Shown here: positions 15,872 to 25,749 of the stretch, piece after piece
Layout: every line of letters begins with the position of its first letter
Position numbering within the stretch: position 1 is the stretch's first letter
Translations under genes and position numbers: made by a program
Notes under the pieces: generated by a model
Seen by the model: the letters and a program-made list of their open reading frames with translations, nothing else
Told to the model about the DNA's origin: nothing
Databases searched by the model: none
Source: Thermocatellispora tengchongensis
GTDB lineage: Bacteria > Actinomycetota > Actinomycetes > Streptosporangiales > Streptosporangiaceae
Length of the DNA: 64,000 nt
Direction of reading: 5' to 3'
Assembly (NCBI RefSeq): GCF_014202315.1
Contig: NZ_JACHGN010000008.1
Span: 353,342-417,341, forward strand

Positions 15872-18800
15872 CGTCACCGGCGGAGCCCGAGCCGGCCGGT
15901 CAGCGGATCGACCGGTCCACGGTGCTGGGCGACGTCTACCAGATCGGCGAAGTGCACGGGGACATGACGATCCACCGTGCCCCGCGGGTGCGCTCGGCGT
16001 ACCTGCACCAGGTGCGGCGCATCGCGCCGGAGCGGCTGGAGGACCGCGAGGAGGAGCTGGAGGAACTGGCCGCCTTCTGCACCGAGGAGGGGCACGGCCC
16101 GTACGCGTGGTGGCGCGCCCCCGCGTGGGCCGGCAAGTCGGCGCTGATGTCGTGGTTCGTGCTGAACCCGCCCGAGGGCGTGGACATCGTGTCCTTCTTC
16201 GTCACCGCCCGGTGGGCCTCCCAGGACGACCGGGTGGCGTTCACCGAGGTCGTGATGGAGCAACTCGTGTCCCTGCTGGACACGGAGATGCCGCCGTTCC
16301 TGACCGAGACCACCCGCGCGGCGCACCTGCTGGGCCTGCTGGACCGGGCCGCGGCGGCCTGCGCCGAGCGGGGGCGGCGGCTGGTGCTGGTCGTGGACGG
16401 CCTGGACGAGGACCGCGGCGTCGTCGCCGGGCCGGAGACCCGCAGCATCGCCGCGCTGCTGCCCGAGCGGCCGCCCTCCGGGATGCGCGTCGTGGTCGCC
16501 GGGCGCGGCCACCCCGTGATGCCGTCCGATGTGCCCGATCACCACCCGCTGCGCGACCCGGCGGTGGTCCGGTCGCTCGCCCCGTCCCCCCGAGCACAGG
16601 TGATCAAGGTGGACGCGGAGCGGGAGCTGAAGCGGCTGCTGCACGGCACCGGGCCCGAACGAGACCTGCTGGGGCTGGTCGCCGCGGCGGGCGGCGGCCT
16701 GAGCGCGGCCGACCTCGCCGAGCTCACCGGACTGGACGAGTACGAGGTCGGCGACCAGTTGCGCGGGGTGGCTGGCCGCACGTTCGCCTCCCGCCGGAGC
16801 CGGTGGGCCCCCGACGACCTGCCGGACGTCTACCTGCTCGCGCACGAGGAGCTGCAGCGGACCGCAGTCGGGTTCCTCGGCGGCAAACGGCTGCACCGCT
16901 ACCGCGAGGCCGTGCACGGCTGGGCCGGACGCCATCGGCGGTCCGGCTGGCCGGAGGGCACTCCGGAGTACCTGTTGCGCGGATACTTCCGGCTGCTGCA
17001 GTCCACCGGTGACATCGAGCGCATGGTCGCGTGCGCCACCGGCCGCCTCCGGCACGATCGCATGCTGGACATCACCGGCGGCGACGCGGCGGCGCTCGCC
17101 GAGATCACCGCCGCGCAGGAGGCCCTCGCGGCACAGCCGGAGCCCGACCTGCTCGCCCTGGCCCGGCTCGCCGCGCACCGCAACCGCCTGCGTGACCGCA
17201 ACGCGGACATCCCCGTCGCGCTTCCCGCCGTCTGGGCGGCTCTGGGCCGTCCCGTACGCGCCGAGGCCCTCGCCCGCGGCATCCCCATCCGCCACTGGCG
17301 CACCGAGGCGTTGATCGGCGTCGCGGCGGCGACGGCGGCGAGCGGGCGGACGGAGCAGGCCGTGACGCTGGCCCGCGACATCGGGCACCCCGAGGCCATG
17401 CTGGCGGTGGCGGACGAGACGGCGCGGCGGGGGGCGTGGCACAGGGCCGTGGCGCTGGCCCGCGACATCTCTCACCCCCACACCCGGGCACGTGCGCTGG
17501 CCGCCGTCGTGCGGCGCATGGGCACGGGCGGCTCGCCGGAGGAGGCGGCGGCGCTCCTGGACGAGATCGAAGGGCTCCTCCCGCAGGCCACGGATCTGAT
17601 CAGTCCGGTGCGGGTCCCCGCGGCCGCGGCACTGGCGGCGGCGTCGGCCGGAGACGGCGCACGGGCCATGGCCTTCGCCGGGCAGGCCGAGACACTGCTC
17701 AGCACGGGCTACTCCGCGTTCGTGCCCGAGCGCCGGGCCGACGCCCTCATCCACCTGGTGCGGGCCTGGCTGGCGAGCGGGGATGACGAGGCGGCCGCGT
17801 CCCTGATGGGGGAGATCGAGACGATCGCGGCCGGTGCCGATTCCGTCGCCTCACGGGTCCGGCTGCTGGGCGACCTCGCCGCCGCTCTGGCCGATGCCGG
17901 GAACCCCGTCCGGGCCGCCATGGTCGCCACGGACGCGGACTCCCTCGCCCGGAACGCGTCCGGCGGGGATGCCGCACTCGCCGCCGCCGTGGACGCCTGG
18001 ATCGCGGTGGGAGATCGCGGGCGTGCCCGCGAACTGGCCGGCATGCTGGGGGAGCCGCACCTGCGTGCGTCCGCGCTGAGCGTCGTCGCCCGCGCCTGCG
18101 CCGAGGCCGGAGACGCCGACGCCCTGCCGCTGGCGCTGCGCGCGGAGGAGCTGTCCCGCGGCGCCGCCGGCGGGTCCGGCGAGGCGATGGCGCTGGCGGT
18201 CCTGGCCCGCGCGCTCGCCGCCACCGGTGACCGGGACCGTGTGACGGCACTGGCGGCGAGGATCGACGGTCTCGTCAACCGCGTCGGTCGTTCGGTGACC
18301 CGGGCCACCGTGCTGATCGAACTCCTCCGCGCCCTGGCCGCCACCGGAGACCTGACCCGCGCCGGCGCGATCCGCGACCTGCTCGCCGGCATCCCGGACC
18401 CGGACGCCAGGGCCGCTCTGTGCGGCGATCTCGCCACGGCGCTCGCGACCGGCGGGGACTACAAGGGGGCGGAGCGCGTGGTGGAGGACGTCCCGCCGCG
18501 GGTGCGCTTCCCGGCGCTCGCGGCGACCTGCGGTGTCATGGCACGCCGGGGCGATCACGACCGGGCCGTGGCCACGGCGGCCCGGATCGGCGGGCTCTTC
18601 GAGCGGGCCGAGGCGTACGGCGACCTGCTGCGCCTGGCCTGGCCGGATCGGCCCGGTCACGCCGCCGCGCTGATCGGCCGCATCGAGGACCTCGCCGGCC
18701 GGGGCGTCAATCCCGTCGAACGCGAGGCGGTGACCGCGGCCGTGGCGCACGCCCTGGCCGTGAAGGGCGAGCACGATCGCGCGTGCTCGATCGCCGACGG

Positions 18801-19257
18801 GCTCACCGAGCCCTGGGCGCGGGCGGGGGCGCTGGCGGACGTCGCCGCGGCGATCGGAGCGCGCGATCCCGCCCGCACCCTGCAGCTGACCGGCGCGGTC
18901 GAGGAAGTGATCGACGAGGTGCACGCCCCGCCGGTCCTCATCCGGGTCCTGGTCACGGCGGCGCGGGCCGCGGTCGCGCTGGGGGACGGCGACCGTGCCC
19001 TGACGCTCGTCGCGCGCGTCGCCGACGAGAATCGCAGTGCCGGCCTGTCCCGGATCGACGACCCGTTCGACCCCGGCGCCCGCAGGCTGGTGGACGCCCT
19101 GGCCGAACTCGCCGCGGCCGTGCCCGCCGCCCCGGCGCAAGCCCTGATCGCGCAGGCGTTCGCCATCTGGCACTGGAGCACGCCGCTGTGCGGCCTGGCA
19201 CGGGTGGACCCGGTCGCCCTCGCGGCGCTCGCCGACGAGCTGCCCGCCGGCCCCTGA
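15868..19257 (+). CDS. STAND/NLR-like NTPase with N-terminal RHIM-like motif and C-terminal helical repeats
   Basis: An 1129-residue protein. Residues 17-36 (STVLGDVYQIGEVHGDMTIH) hold the amyloid-type motif shared with the upstream membrane protein. The NTPase follows: Walker A RAPAWAGKSAL (83-93), Walker B LVLVVDGLDED (172-182), then a winged-helix region with LSAADLAELTGLDEYEVG (about 260-330). Residues about 420-1129 are alanine-rich repeats such as AVALARDIxHPxxRARAL, likely TPR-like ligand sensors. STAND NTPases of this type oligomerise on sensing a trigger; here that would nucleate the partner's motif. The architecture indicates immunity or cell-death signalling; the trigger is unknown. 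A 15-bp repeat spans its stop codon. Confidence 0.87.
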   Translation: MTSPAEPEPAGQRIDRSTVLGDVYQIGEVHGDMTIHRAPRVRSAYLHQVRRIAPERLEDREEELEELAAFCTEEGHGPYAWWRAPAWAGKSALMSWFVLNPPEGVDIVSFFVTARWASQDDRVAFTEVVMEQLVSLLDTEMPPFLTETTRAAHLLGLLDRAAAACAERGRRLVLVVDGLDEDRGVVAGPETRSIAALLPERPPSGMRVVVAGRGHPVMPSDVPDHHPLRDPAVVRSLAPSPRAQVIKVDAERELKRLLHGTGPERDLLGLVAAAGGGLSAADLAELTGLDEYEVGDQLRGVAGRTFASRRSRWAPDDLPDVYLLAHEELQRTAVGFLGGKRLHRYREAVHGWAGRHRRSGWPEGTPEYLLRGYFRLLQSTGDIERMVACATGRLRHDRMLDITGGDAAALAEITAAQEALAAQPEPDLLALARLAAHRNRLRDRNADIPVALPAVWAALGRPVRAEALARGIPIRHWRTEALIGVAAATAASGRTEQAVTLARDIGHPEAMLAVADETARRGAWHRAVALARDISHPHTRARALAAVVRRMGTGGSPEEAAALLDEIEGLLPQATDLISPVRVPAAAALAAASAGDGARAMAFAGQAETLLSTGYSAFVPERRADALIHLVRAWLASGDDEAAASLMGEIETIAAGADSVASRVRLLGDLAAALADAGNPVRAAMVATDADSLARNASGGDAALAAAVDAWIAVGDRGRARELAGMLGEPHLRASALSVVARACAEAGDADALPLALRAEELSRGAAGGSGEAMALAVLARALAATGDRDRVTALAARIDGLVNRVGRSVTRATVLIELLRALAATGDLTRAGAIRDLLAGIPDPDARAALCGDLATALATGGDYKGAERVVEDVPPRVRFPALAATCGVMARRGDHDRAVATAARIGGLFERAEAYGDLLRLAWPDRPGHAAALIGRIEDLAGRGVNPVEREAVTAAVAHALAVKGEHDRACSIADGLTEPWARAGALADVAAAIGARDPARTLQLTGAVEEVIDEVHAPPVLIRVLVTAARAAVALGDGDRALTLVARVADENRSAGLSRIDDPFDPGARRLVDALAELAAAVPAAPAQALIAQAFAIWHWSTPLCGLARVDPVALAALADELPAGP

Positions 19258-19275
19258 CCCGCCGGCCCCTGACCC
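19246..19275 (+). repeat. 15-bp tandem duplication spanning the NLR stop codon
   Basis: GCCGGCCCCTGACCC occurs twice without mismatch (19246-19260, 19261-19275). The TGA at 19255-19257 ends the NTPase gene and is duplicated in frame at 19270-19272. Confidence 0.9.
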
Positions 19276-19324
19276 GCCCTCTCCGAACCGGCGTGCCACG
19301 GCATGGACCCGGCCGGCATGGAAC

Positions 19325-19353
19325 GGGCGCGGCGCCGTCGTCGCGCCGCGCCC
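19325..19353. terminator. Hairpin terminator between convergent genes
   Basis: GGGCGCGGCG (19325-19334) pairs perfectly with CGCCGCGCCC (19344-19353) around a 9-base loop. It lies between the NLR gene and the convergent SDR gene, with no T-run, as is usual in actinomycetes. It can serve both strands. Confidence 0.75.
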
Positions 19354-19378
19354 GCCTGTGTGTGGTTCCCGGGCCGCC

Positions 19379-20149
19379 TCAGCGGATGGTGTAGCCGCCG
19401 TCCACCAGGATGTCCGCGCCGTTGATCATGTCGGCGGCGTCGGAGGCGAGGAACAGGGCCGTCGCGGCGATCTCCTCCGGGAGGGCGAAGCGGCCGGTGG
19501 GGATCTGGGCCTTCAGCGCGTCGCCCTTGGGGCCCTCCCACGCCTTGCGCCCCAGGTCGGTGAGGACGACGGTGGGGGAGATCGTGTTGACGGTCACGCC
19601 CCGGCCGGCCCATTCGGAGGCGAGCACCTTCGACAGGCCGACCACGCCGAACTTGGAGGCGCAGTAGGCGGCGTGCTGGTCCAGGGCGACCGTTGCGGCC
19701 TGCGACGCCAGGTTGATGATCTTGCCGCCGCCCGCGCCCAGCATGTGCCGCCCGACCTCCTGCGAGACCAGGAACGTGCCCTTGAGGTTGATGGCGATCG
19801 TCTTGTCGAACGCGCCGACCTCCAGGTCCTCGGCCGGGGCCAGGATCGCCACGCCCGCGCTGTTGACCAGGATGTCGATGCGGCCGTACGCGGCGAGCAC
19901 CGCCTGCACCGCGGAGCGCACCGCGGCCGGGTCGGACACGTCGCAGGCGAATCCGGCGCTTTCGCCGCCGAGCTCCTGCGCCTTCTTCGCCGCGGCCTCG
20001 CCGTCTACGTCCACCACCGCGACCCGGGCGCCCTTCGCGACGTAGGTCTCGGCGATGGCCGCGCCGATGCCCGACGCGCCGCCGGTCACCAGGGCCACCT
20101 TGCCCGTGAGCCCGAAGTTCAGGTCAAGCGCCTTCTCGCCTGCCGTCAT
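19379..20149 (-). CDS. SDR-family sugar-alcohol dehydrogenase (D-threitol dehydrogenase-like)
   Basis: A 256-residue classical short-chain dehydrogenase: VTGGASGIG (cofactor glycines), NSAGV, the catalytic serine in NLASQAA, and the YxxxK motif YCASK. ATG 20149 follows GAAGGA, 5 bp after the isomerase stop. It is the last gene of a seven-gene operon with an erythrulose-kinase-like enzyme and an RpiB-like isomerase, the set described for threitol use in Mycobacterium smegmatis (DthD, DerK, DerI). It would oxidise D-threitol to D-erythrulose with NAD. The tetritol substrate is inferred from context; other polyols remain possible. Confidence 0.85.
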   Translation of the reverse strand: MTAGEKALDLNFGLTGKVALVTGGASGIGAAIAETYVAKGARVAVVDVDGEAAAKKAQELGGESAGFACDVSDPAAVRSAVQAVLAAYGRIDILVNSAGVAILAPAEDLEVGAFDKTIAINLKGTFLVSQEVGRHMLGAGGGKIINLASQAATVALDQHAAYCASKFGVVGLSKVLASEWAGRGVTVNTISPTVVLTDLGRKAWEGPKGDALKAQIPTGRFALPEEIAATALFLASDAADMINGADILVDGGYTIR

Positions 20150-20154
20150 GTCCT

Positions 20155-20730
20155 TCACTCCTTGGTGTCGGTCTGTGCGTCCTGCCCCGGGCCCCGTTCG
20201 GCGACGAGGAGGGACCGGCGCACCAGTTCCTCCCCCTGCCGCAGGGTCTCGGCCTGGTCGGCCTGGTCGTGCCCCAGCTCGTAGTCCAGCAGGGTGCGGA
20301 CCTTCGCCGCGGAGCTGGAGTTCTGGTCGAACCGGTAGCCGAGCCATTCGGAGGCCAGCCGGCGGGCCAGCTCCAGGCCCACGACCCGCTGCCCGAAGCA
20401 CAGGATCTGGGCGTTGTTGCTGAGCACCGAGCGCTCGACGGAGAAGCTGTCGTGCGCCGTCACCGCGCGGATGCCCGGCACCTTGTTGGCGCTGATCGCG
20501 ACCCCCAGGCCGGTGCCGCACACCAGCAGCGCGCGGTCCGCCTCCCCGGCGGCCACCATCCGCGCCGCCGTGACCGCGATGTGCGGATACGGTGTCGTGT
20601 CCTCGGCCCCGACCCCGATGTCGATCACGCTCTCCACGCGGTCGTCGGCCTCCAGGTCGGCCCTCAGGACGTTCTTGTACTCCAGGCCGGCATCGTCGCT
20701 GCCGACGATGATCCGCCACTTGTCAGGCAT
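20155..20730 (-). CDS. RpiB/LacAB-family sugar-phosphate isomerase (erythrulose-4-phosphate isomerase-like)
   Basis: A 191-residue isomerase. [14 protein letters not shown] is the phosphate-binding N terminus; [19 protein letters not shown] contains the conserved catalytic cysteine loop; [18 protein letters not shown] is the following family block. Compared with plain ribose-5-phosphate isomerase B it has a longer acidic tail. In tetritol operons the homologue (DerI type) converts D-erythrulose 4-phosphate to D-erythrose 4-phosphate, which enters the pentose-phosphate pathway. ATG 20730; followed after 5 bp by the SDR gene. Family certain, substrate by context. Confidence 0.88.
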   Translation of the reverse strand: MPDKWRIIVGSDDAGLEYKNVLRADLEADDRVESVIDIGVGAEDTTPYPHIAVTAARMVAAGEADRALLVCGTGLGVAISANKVPGIRAVTAHDSFSVERSVLSNNAQILCFGQRVVGLELARRLASEWLGYRFDQNSSSAAKVRTLLDYELGHDQADQAETLRQGEELVRRSLLVAERGPGQDAQTDTKE

Positions 20731-20759
20731 GACCCCCCTATCCCTTCGTGTTGTGCGGC

Positions 20760-22484
20760 TCAGCGGGCGGGCTCCAGGACGCCCGCGACCGCGCGGGCGC
20801 ACAGGGCGAGCGACGTCGCGCCCGCGTCGGGGGTGCCCACGCTGCGCTCGGCCAGCGGCCGCGCCCGGCCGACCTGAGGCCGCAGCTCCGCGGTCGCGCG
20901 GGCCGCGGCCTCGCCGGCCTCCGCGGCATCGCGCCATGCCGCCGGCAGTTCCGCCCCTCCTCGGACCCGCTCGGCGAGCACCTCCGCGAACGGCGCGAAG
21001 GCGTCGATCATGGTCTTGTCCCCCGGCTTCGCCTTGCCCAGGCCGGTCAGCGCCTCCAGCCCGGCCAGCACGGCGTCCGCGACGTCGGAGCCGGAGACGT
21101 CCTCGCGGTCGTCGCCCAGGCGCTCGCCGATCGCGCACAGCGTGGCGCCCCACAGGACCCCGGACGTGCCGCCCGCCTTGGCTGCCCACGCCTCGCCCGC
21201 CGCGACCAGGACCGACCTGGCGCCGGCGCCCGCTGCCGCCGCGTCGCGCCCGGCCGCGAGCGCCGCCTGCGTGCCCTTGACCATGCCGCGGCCGTGGTCG
21301 CCGTCGCCGGCGACCGCGTCGATCCGGCCCAGCTCGGCCTCGGCGTCCTTCATGGCCGCCGCCATGGCCTCCAGCGCCGAGACGACGACCCGGCCGCACG
21401 CGCGGGACCCGGGCGTGCTCGGCCGGATCGCGGTCGCGTCGCCTCCCAGCGCGGCCCCCGTACGCCGGGCCGACGCCGCGGCGGGCCGCACCTGGCCCCT
21501 GCGGAAGGCCGGCGTGTCGGCCGGGGCGCACCACAGCCGCTCCAGTTCCTCGTCCAGGAAGACCAGGGTCAGCGAGCATCCGGCCATGTCCAGGCTGGTG
21601 ACCAGCTCGCCCACCTCCGGGGCGACGACCTCCAGGCCCTCCTCGGCGAGCAGCGCGGCCACCGTGCGCCAGACGACGAACAGCTCCTCGTACTTGGTGG
21701 TGCCGAGCCCGTTGAGGATCGCGCCGACCCGGTTGCCCGAGCCCGCCGGCTTCTCGGCCAGGACCCCGGACACCAGCCGCCTGGCCAGGTCCGCCGCCCG
21801 CGGCAGCGCGTCCTCGCCCACGCCGGGCTCGCCGTGGATGCCCAGGCCCACGCCCATCCGCCCGGGGGGAACGGTGAACAGCGGCTCGGCCCCGCCCGGC
21901 ATGGTGCAGCCGGCGAAGGCCACGCCCAGCGTACGGGTGCGGTCGTTGGCGTGCCGGGCCACCCGCTCGACCCCGTCCAGGTCGTAGCCCTCCTCGGCGG
22001 CGGCGCCCGCGACCTTGAACACCACGAAGTCCCCGGCGATCCCGCGGCGCTTGGCGACCTCCGACGGCGGCGCGCTGGCGATGTCGTCGGTGACGAACAC
22101 GACCCGGGTGTCGATGCCCTCCCGGCGCAGCCGCTCCTGGGCGAGGGTGAAGTTCATGACGTCGCCGGCGTAGTTGCCGGTGGAGAACAGCAGCCCGGCG
22201 TCCCCGGCGGCCGCCTTGCCCACCGAGTACGCGTCCTGCGCCGAGGGGGAGGTGAAGATGTTGCCGACGACGGCGCCGTCGGCGAACCCGTGCCCGACCA
22301 CCCCGCAGAAGGCCGGGTAGTGCCCGGACCCGCCGCCGACCACGACGGCGACCTTCCCCGGCGGCGTCTCGGTGGCGCGCACGACACCGCCCGGCACGCC
22401 CACGACGGTGTCCCGGTGCACGTCCAGGAAGCCGGCGAGCATGTCGTCGGTGAAGGTGCTGGGGTCGTCGTACAGACGAGTCAT
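20760..22484 (-). CDS. DhaK-DhaL fusion kinase (dihydroxyacetone/erythrulose kinase-like)
   Basis: A 574-residue ATP-dependent kinase. The N-terminal DhaK domain (about 1-330) has [22 protein letters not shown] and GIHGEPG, whose histidine binds the substrate carbonyl covalently. The C-terminal DhaL domain (about 370-574) has [12 protein letters not shown], the Mg-ATP aspartates, and GGTSGVLWG. In M. smegmatis threitol and erythritol pathways the erythrulose kinases (DerK, LerK) belong to this family. Neighbouring isomerase and dehydrogenases favour erythrulose over dihydroxyacetone, but sequence reading cannot separate them. ATG 22484 follows AAGGGAGA. Confidence 0.9.
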   Translation of the reverse strand: MTRLYDDPSTFTDDMLAGFLDVHRDTVVGVPGGVVRATETPPGKVAVVVGGGSGHYPAFCGVVGHGFADGAVVGNIFTSPSAQDAYSVGKAAAGDAGLLFSTGNYAGDVMNFTLAQERLRREGIDTRVVFVTDDIASAPPSEVAKRRGIAGDFVVFKVAGAAAEEGYDLDGVERVARHANDRTRTLGVAFAGCTMPGGAEPLFTVPPGRMGVGLGIHGEPGVGEDALPRAADLARRLVSGVLAEKPAGSGNRVGAILNGLGTTKYEELFVVWRTVAALLAEEGLEVVAPEVGELVTSLDMAGCSLTLVFLDEELERLWCAPADTPAFRRGQVRPAAASARRTGAALGGDATAIRPSTPGSRACGRVVVSALEAMAAAMKDAEAELGRIDAVAGDGDHGRGMVKGTQAALAAGRDAAAAGAGARSVLVAAGEAWAAKAGGTSGVLWGATLCAIGERLGDDREDVSGSDVADAVLAGLEALTGLGKAKPGDKTMIDAFAPFAEVLAERVRGGAELPAAWRDAAEAGEAAARATAELRPQVGRARPLAERSVGTPDAGATSLALCARAVAGVLEPAR

Positions 22485-22518
22485 GTTTTCGTTCTCCCTT
22501 CGCTCGCGAGCCCGCTGG

Positions 22519-23538
22519 TCAGCGCTGCGGGTTGATCACCGATTTGACGGCGAGCGGGTCGCGCTCGCCGGCGAGCAGCGCCGCCTCCGACTCCGCCAGC
22601 GCGAAGTGGCCGGTGACGATGGAGTCCACATCGACCCGCCCGGACGCGGCGAGCGCGATGGCGGTGGGCCAGGTGTTCGCGTAGCGGAACGTGCCCGTGA
22701 CCTCGATCTCGCGGCTTTGGATGTGGGTCAGCGGCAGCGGCAGGTCCTCGCCCATGCCGACCAGCACCGCGCGGCCCGCCCTGGCCAGGGTGCGCAGCCC
22801 GTCGGCGGTGGCGGCCGGGTGGCCGGAGCACTCCAGCAGCACGGTCGGCTCGAACCCGGCCTCCCGCAGCGGGGTCTCGGCGACGTTGACGGTCGCGGTC
22901 GCGCCCAGGTCCGCGGCGAGCTTGAGGCGGTGCGGGTTGACGTCGGACACCACGATCTCGGTGGCGCCGAACGCGCGGGCGCACTGCGTGGCGACCAGGC
23001 CGATCGGGCCCGCGCCGGTGATCAGGACCCGGCTGCCCGCGCTGACGTGCCCCTTCAGGTTGGCCCAGACGCCGACCGACAGCGGTTCGAGCAGGGCCGC
23101 CGCGTCGTCGGAGATCGAGTCCGGCACCGGGTGCGCGAACGACTCGTGCACGGCGACGTACTCGGCGAGGGAGCCGTCGATCGGGGGCGTGGCGTGGAAG
23201 CGCATGGACGGGCACAGGTTGTACCGGCCCGCCAGGCACTCCGAGCAGGTCAGGTCGGGCACGCCGGGCTCGACGGACACGCGCTGGCCGACCCTGGAGG
23301 CGTCCACGCCGGCGCCCACGCCGACGATGACGCCACCGGACTCGTGCCCGAGCACCATGGGCCGCTCGACCACGAAGTCGCCGATGCGGCCGTGCTGGTA
23401 GTAGTGGACGTCGGAGCCGCAGACGCCCACCGCGTTGATCTGCACCAGCACCTCGCCAGGTGCCGGCTCCGGGACGGGGCGCTCTTCGATCGCCAGTTGC
23501 CGGATTCCGCGCAGGACCGCTGCCTGCATCATGGTCAT
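22519..23538 (-). CDS. Zinc-dependent medium-chain alcohol dehydrogenase (polyol dehydrogenase-like)
   Basis: A 339-residue MDR enzyme. Catalytic zinc ligands appear in VGVCGSDVH and GHESGG; the nucleotide motif is GAGPIG. The structural-zinc lobe is incomplete: PDLTCSECLAGRYNLC has three of four cysteines, the first replaced by Asp, a change seen in some polyol dehydrogenases. In tetritol operons the homologue (LthD type) oxidises L-threitol to L-erythrulose. ATG 23538 follows AGGAGA. It lies between the binding protein and kinase genes, so two dehydrogenases of different families feed one kinase. Confidence 0.87.
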   Translation of the reverse strand: MTMMQAAVLRGIRQLAIEERPVPEPAPGEVLVQINAVGVCGSDVHYYQHGRIGDFVVERPMVLGHESGGVIVGVGAGVDASRVGQRVSVEPGVPDLTCSECLAGRYNLCPSMRFHATPPIDGSLAEYVAVHESFAHPVPDSISDDAAALLEPLSVGVWANLKGHVSAGSRVLITGAGPIGLVATQCARAFGATEIVVSDVNPHRLKLAADLGATATVNVAETPLREAGFEPTVLLECSGHPAATADGLRTLARAGRAVLVGMGEDLPLPLTHIQSREIEVTGTFRYANTWPTAIALAASGRVDVDSIVTGHFALAESEAALLAGERDPLAVKSVINPQR

Positions 23539-23619
23539 TGAGGTTCTCCTGGGGTGGGCGGTGCTTCGTGGGCGGTCACGGCGCGGCGGGCGGCCGTTTC
23601 CCGGCCGCCCGCGCGCTGC

Positions 23620-24681
23620 CTATCCGGCCAGCTCTTCGTTGGCGATGTCGCCCGACTTGAGGTTCGCCTCGATCAACTGGGGCAGCGTGGCCAGGAACTC
23701 GTCGCGCTTGGTGACGACGTGCTCCATGTAGGTGTCCACGTTCTCCGGGGTGACCTTGGGCATCAGGTAGACCGGGTTCTTGTTCACTTCCTCGCCGCGG
23801 GCGATCTTGGCGGCGACGGCCAGCCCGGTGGCCAGCTCGACGGTGCCGTGCTGGAGGTTGGTGCCGATGAAGTCGCCGCTCTTGACGGCGTTGAGACCGT
23901 CCTCGATGCCGTCCACGCCCACGATCGGGATCTTCACGCCCGCCTCGCGGGTCGCCTGGAGGGCGCCGAGGCCCATGTCGTCGTTCTCGGCCACGATGCC
24001 GTCGATCTGGTCGCCGAAGCTGGACAGCCAGTTCTTCATCTTGTTGACGGCCTCATCGCGCTTCCAGTTGGCCGTGTCCTTGGCGAGGATCTTGATGTCG
24101 GGGTACTTGGCCAGCACGTTCTGGATGCCCTTGGTACGGTCCAGCTCGCCCGACTGGCCCAGCGGGCCCTGGAGGACGACGATGTTGCCCTTGCCGCCGA
24201 GGTGGTCGGCCATCATCTGCATCTCCTGCTCGCCCGCCTTGACGTCGTCGGGCAGCACGGTGCCGGCCAGGTCCTTGCTGTCGAGCCCGGCGTTGACGGC
24301 GAGGAACGGGATGTTCTTCGCCTTGGCCGCGGCGACCTGCGGGGCGAGGGAGTCGGCCTGGACCGGCACGACCATGATCGCGTCCACGCCGGCGTTGATG
24401 TACTGGTCCACCTGGTTCGCCTGGGTGCTGACGTCCAGGTTGGCGGAGTTCCACAGGACCTCGATGTCGTTCGCCTTGGCGTACGCGTCGATGCCCGCCT
24501 TGCCGGCGGTGATGAAGGACGACATGTCGTAGACGCTGATGCCGACGCGGATGCGGTCGCCGCCCGACTCGCCCGAGCCGCCGGCGGCGGCGTTGGGGTC
24601 GCCCGCTCCGCAGGCAGAGGTGGCCAGCAGTGTCACGCTGGCCGCGGCGAGGGCGATGGCACGCAAACTCCTGATGCGCAT
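23620..24681 (-). CDS. Sugar ABC transporter substrate-binding lipoprotein (RbsB type)
   Basis: A 353-residue periplasmic-binding-protein-I family lipoprotein. The signal peptide ends in the lipobox LLATSAC (cysteine about 24), followed by a Gly/Ser linker. The mature part starts [12 protein letters not shown] and shows the typical ribose-binding order, with [27 protein letters not shown] and VGVDG. It would capture the polyol outside the membrane for the permease and ATPase encoded just upstream. The ligand is not readable; the operon suggests a four-carbon sugar alcohol. Confidence 0.92.
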   Translation of the reverse strand: MRIRSLRAIALAAASVTLLATSACGAGDPNAAAGGSGESGGDRIRVGISVYDMSSFITAGKAGIDAYAKANDIEVLWNSANLDVSTQANQVDQYINAGVDAIMVVPVQADSLAPQVAAAKAKNIPFLAVNAGLDSKDLAGTVLPDDVKAGEQEMQMMADHLGGKGNIVVLQGPLGQSGELDRTKGIQNVLAKYPDIKILAKDTANWKRDEAVNKMKNWLSSFGDQIDGIVAENDDMGLGALQATREAGVKIPIVGVDGIEDGLNAVKSGDFIGTNLQHGTVELATGLAVAAKIARGEEVNKNPVYLMPKVTPENVDTYMEHVVTKRDEFLATLPQLIEANLKSGDIANEELAG

Positions 24682-24759
24682 GGAAAACTCCAGTGGTACG
24701 GCGGAACGTTCGTCCGGGGGTGATGTGCGGGGATGAGGGGGCGGGGCCGCGGGGAGGTG

Positions 24760-25749
24760 TCAGACTCTTCGTTTGGCGGACCACACGTCCACGGTGACGG
24801 CGGCGACGATCAGCGCTCCCTTGATGACGCTCTGCCAGTATGCGGGCACCACGAGGATGTCCAGGCCGTTGTTGAGCGTCTGGATCAGGAACAGGCCGAG
24901 CGCCGTGCCCAGGATGCTGCCCCGGCCGCCGAGCAGGCTTGCGCCGCCGATGACGACCGCGGCGATGGCGTCCAGCTCGTACCCTTCGCCCAGGTTGGGC
25001 GGGCCGGAGATGACCCGGGAGGCGAGCATCACGCCGGAGAGCCCGGCGAGCAGGCCGCTGAGCGCGTAGACGCTGAACAGGATGCGGGTGGTCTTGACGC
25101 CGGCGATCTGCGCGGCGACGGGGTTGCCGCCCACCGCGTAGACGCGCATGCCGTACGAGGTCCGCTTCATGATCAGGGCGAGGGCGACGATGCCGACGAT
25201 CATGACGATGACGGGGATCTGCAGGCCGAAGATCTGGTTGTTGGCGATCTCGCCGAAGTTCTGCGGGAGCCCGTTGATCGGGGCTCCCTCGCCCACGACG
25301 TAGGCGAGCCCGGACGCCGTTGTGAGCATGCCGAGCGTCGCGATGAACGGTGGCACGTTCACCTTCGAGACCAAGAAGCCGTTGATCGCTCCCGCGGCGA
25401 GGCCGACGAGCATCGCCACCAGCACCGACAGCCAGAGCCGTTCGGGATGGTCCTTGACGGTCGCGGCCGCCGCCATGGCGCTGAGCGCGATGACGCTGCC
25501 GACCGACAGGTCGATGCCCCCGGTGAGGATGACCAGCGTCTGCCCCAGCGCGATGAGGGCGAAGGGGGCGGCGGCGATGGCGATCGTCTGCAGGTTGTCC
25601 AGCGTGCCGAACCGCGCGCTGCGGTAGCTGAAATAGGCGATGATCAGCAGCATCACCACCACCATCGAGTGGCGGATCAACTGGTCGCGAACCCAGGGCC
25701 AGGACAGATGCCAGGCCGCGGGCCGGGTGGCTGACTCCTGGGTGGTCAT
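24760..25749 (-). CDS. Sugar ABC transporter permease (RbsC type)
   Basis: A 329-residue membrane protein with about nine or ten spans. It carries the BPD_transp_2 signature: LTGGIDLSVGSVIALSAM, GAINGFLVSKVNVPPFIATLG, and GRGSILGTALGLFLIQTLNNGL near the end. ATG 25749 overlaps the ATPase stop (25746-25749) as ATGA, so the two are translated together. It forms the homodimeric channel for the importer whose binding protein follows 78 bp downstream. Confidence 0.93.
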   Translation of the reverse strand: MTTQESATRPAAWHLSWPWVRDQLIRHSMVVVMLLIIAYFSYRSARFGTLDNLQTIAIAAAPFALIALGQTLVILTGGIDLSVGSVIALSAMAAAATVKDHPERLWLSVLVAMLVGLAAGAINGFLVSKVNVPPFIATLGMLTTASGLAYVVGEGAPINGLPQNFGEIANNQIFGLQIPVIVMIVGIVALALIMKRTSYGMRVYAVGGNPVAAQIAGVKTTRILFSVYALSGLLAGLSGVMLASRVISGPPNLGEGYELDAIAAVVIGGASLLGGRGSILGTALGLFLIQTLNNGLDILVVPAYWQSVIKGALIVAAVTVDVWSAKRRV

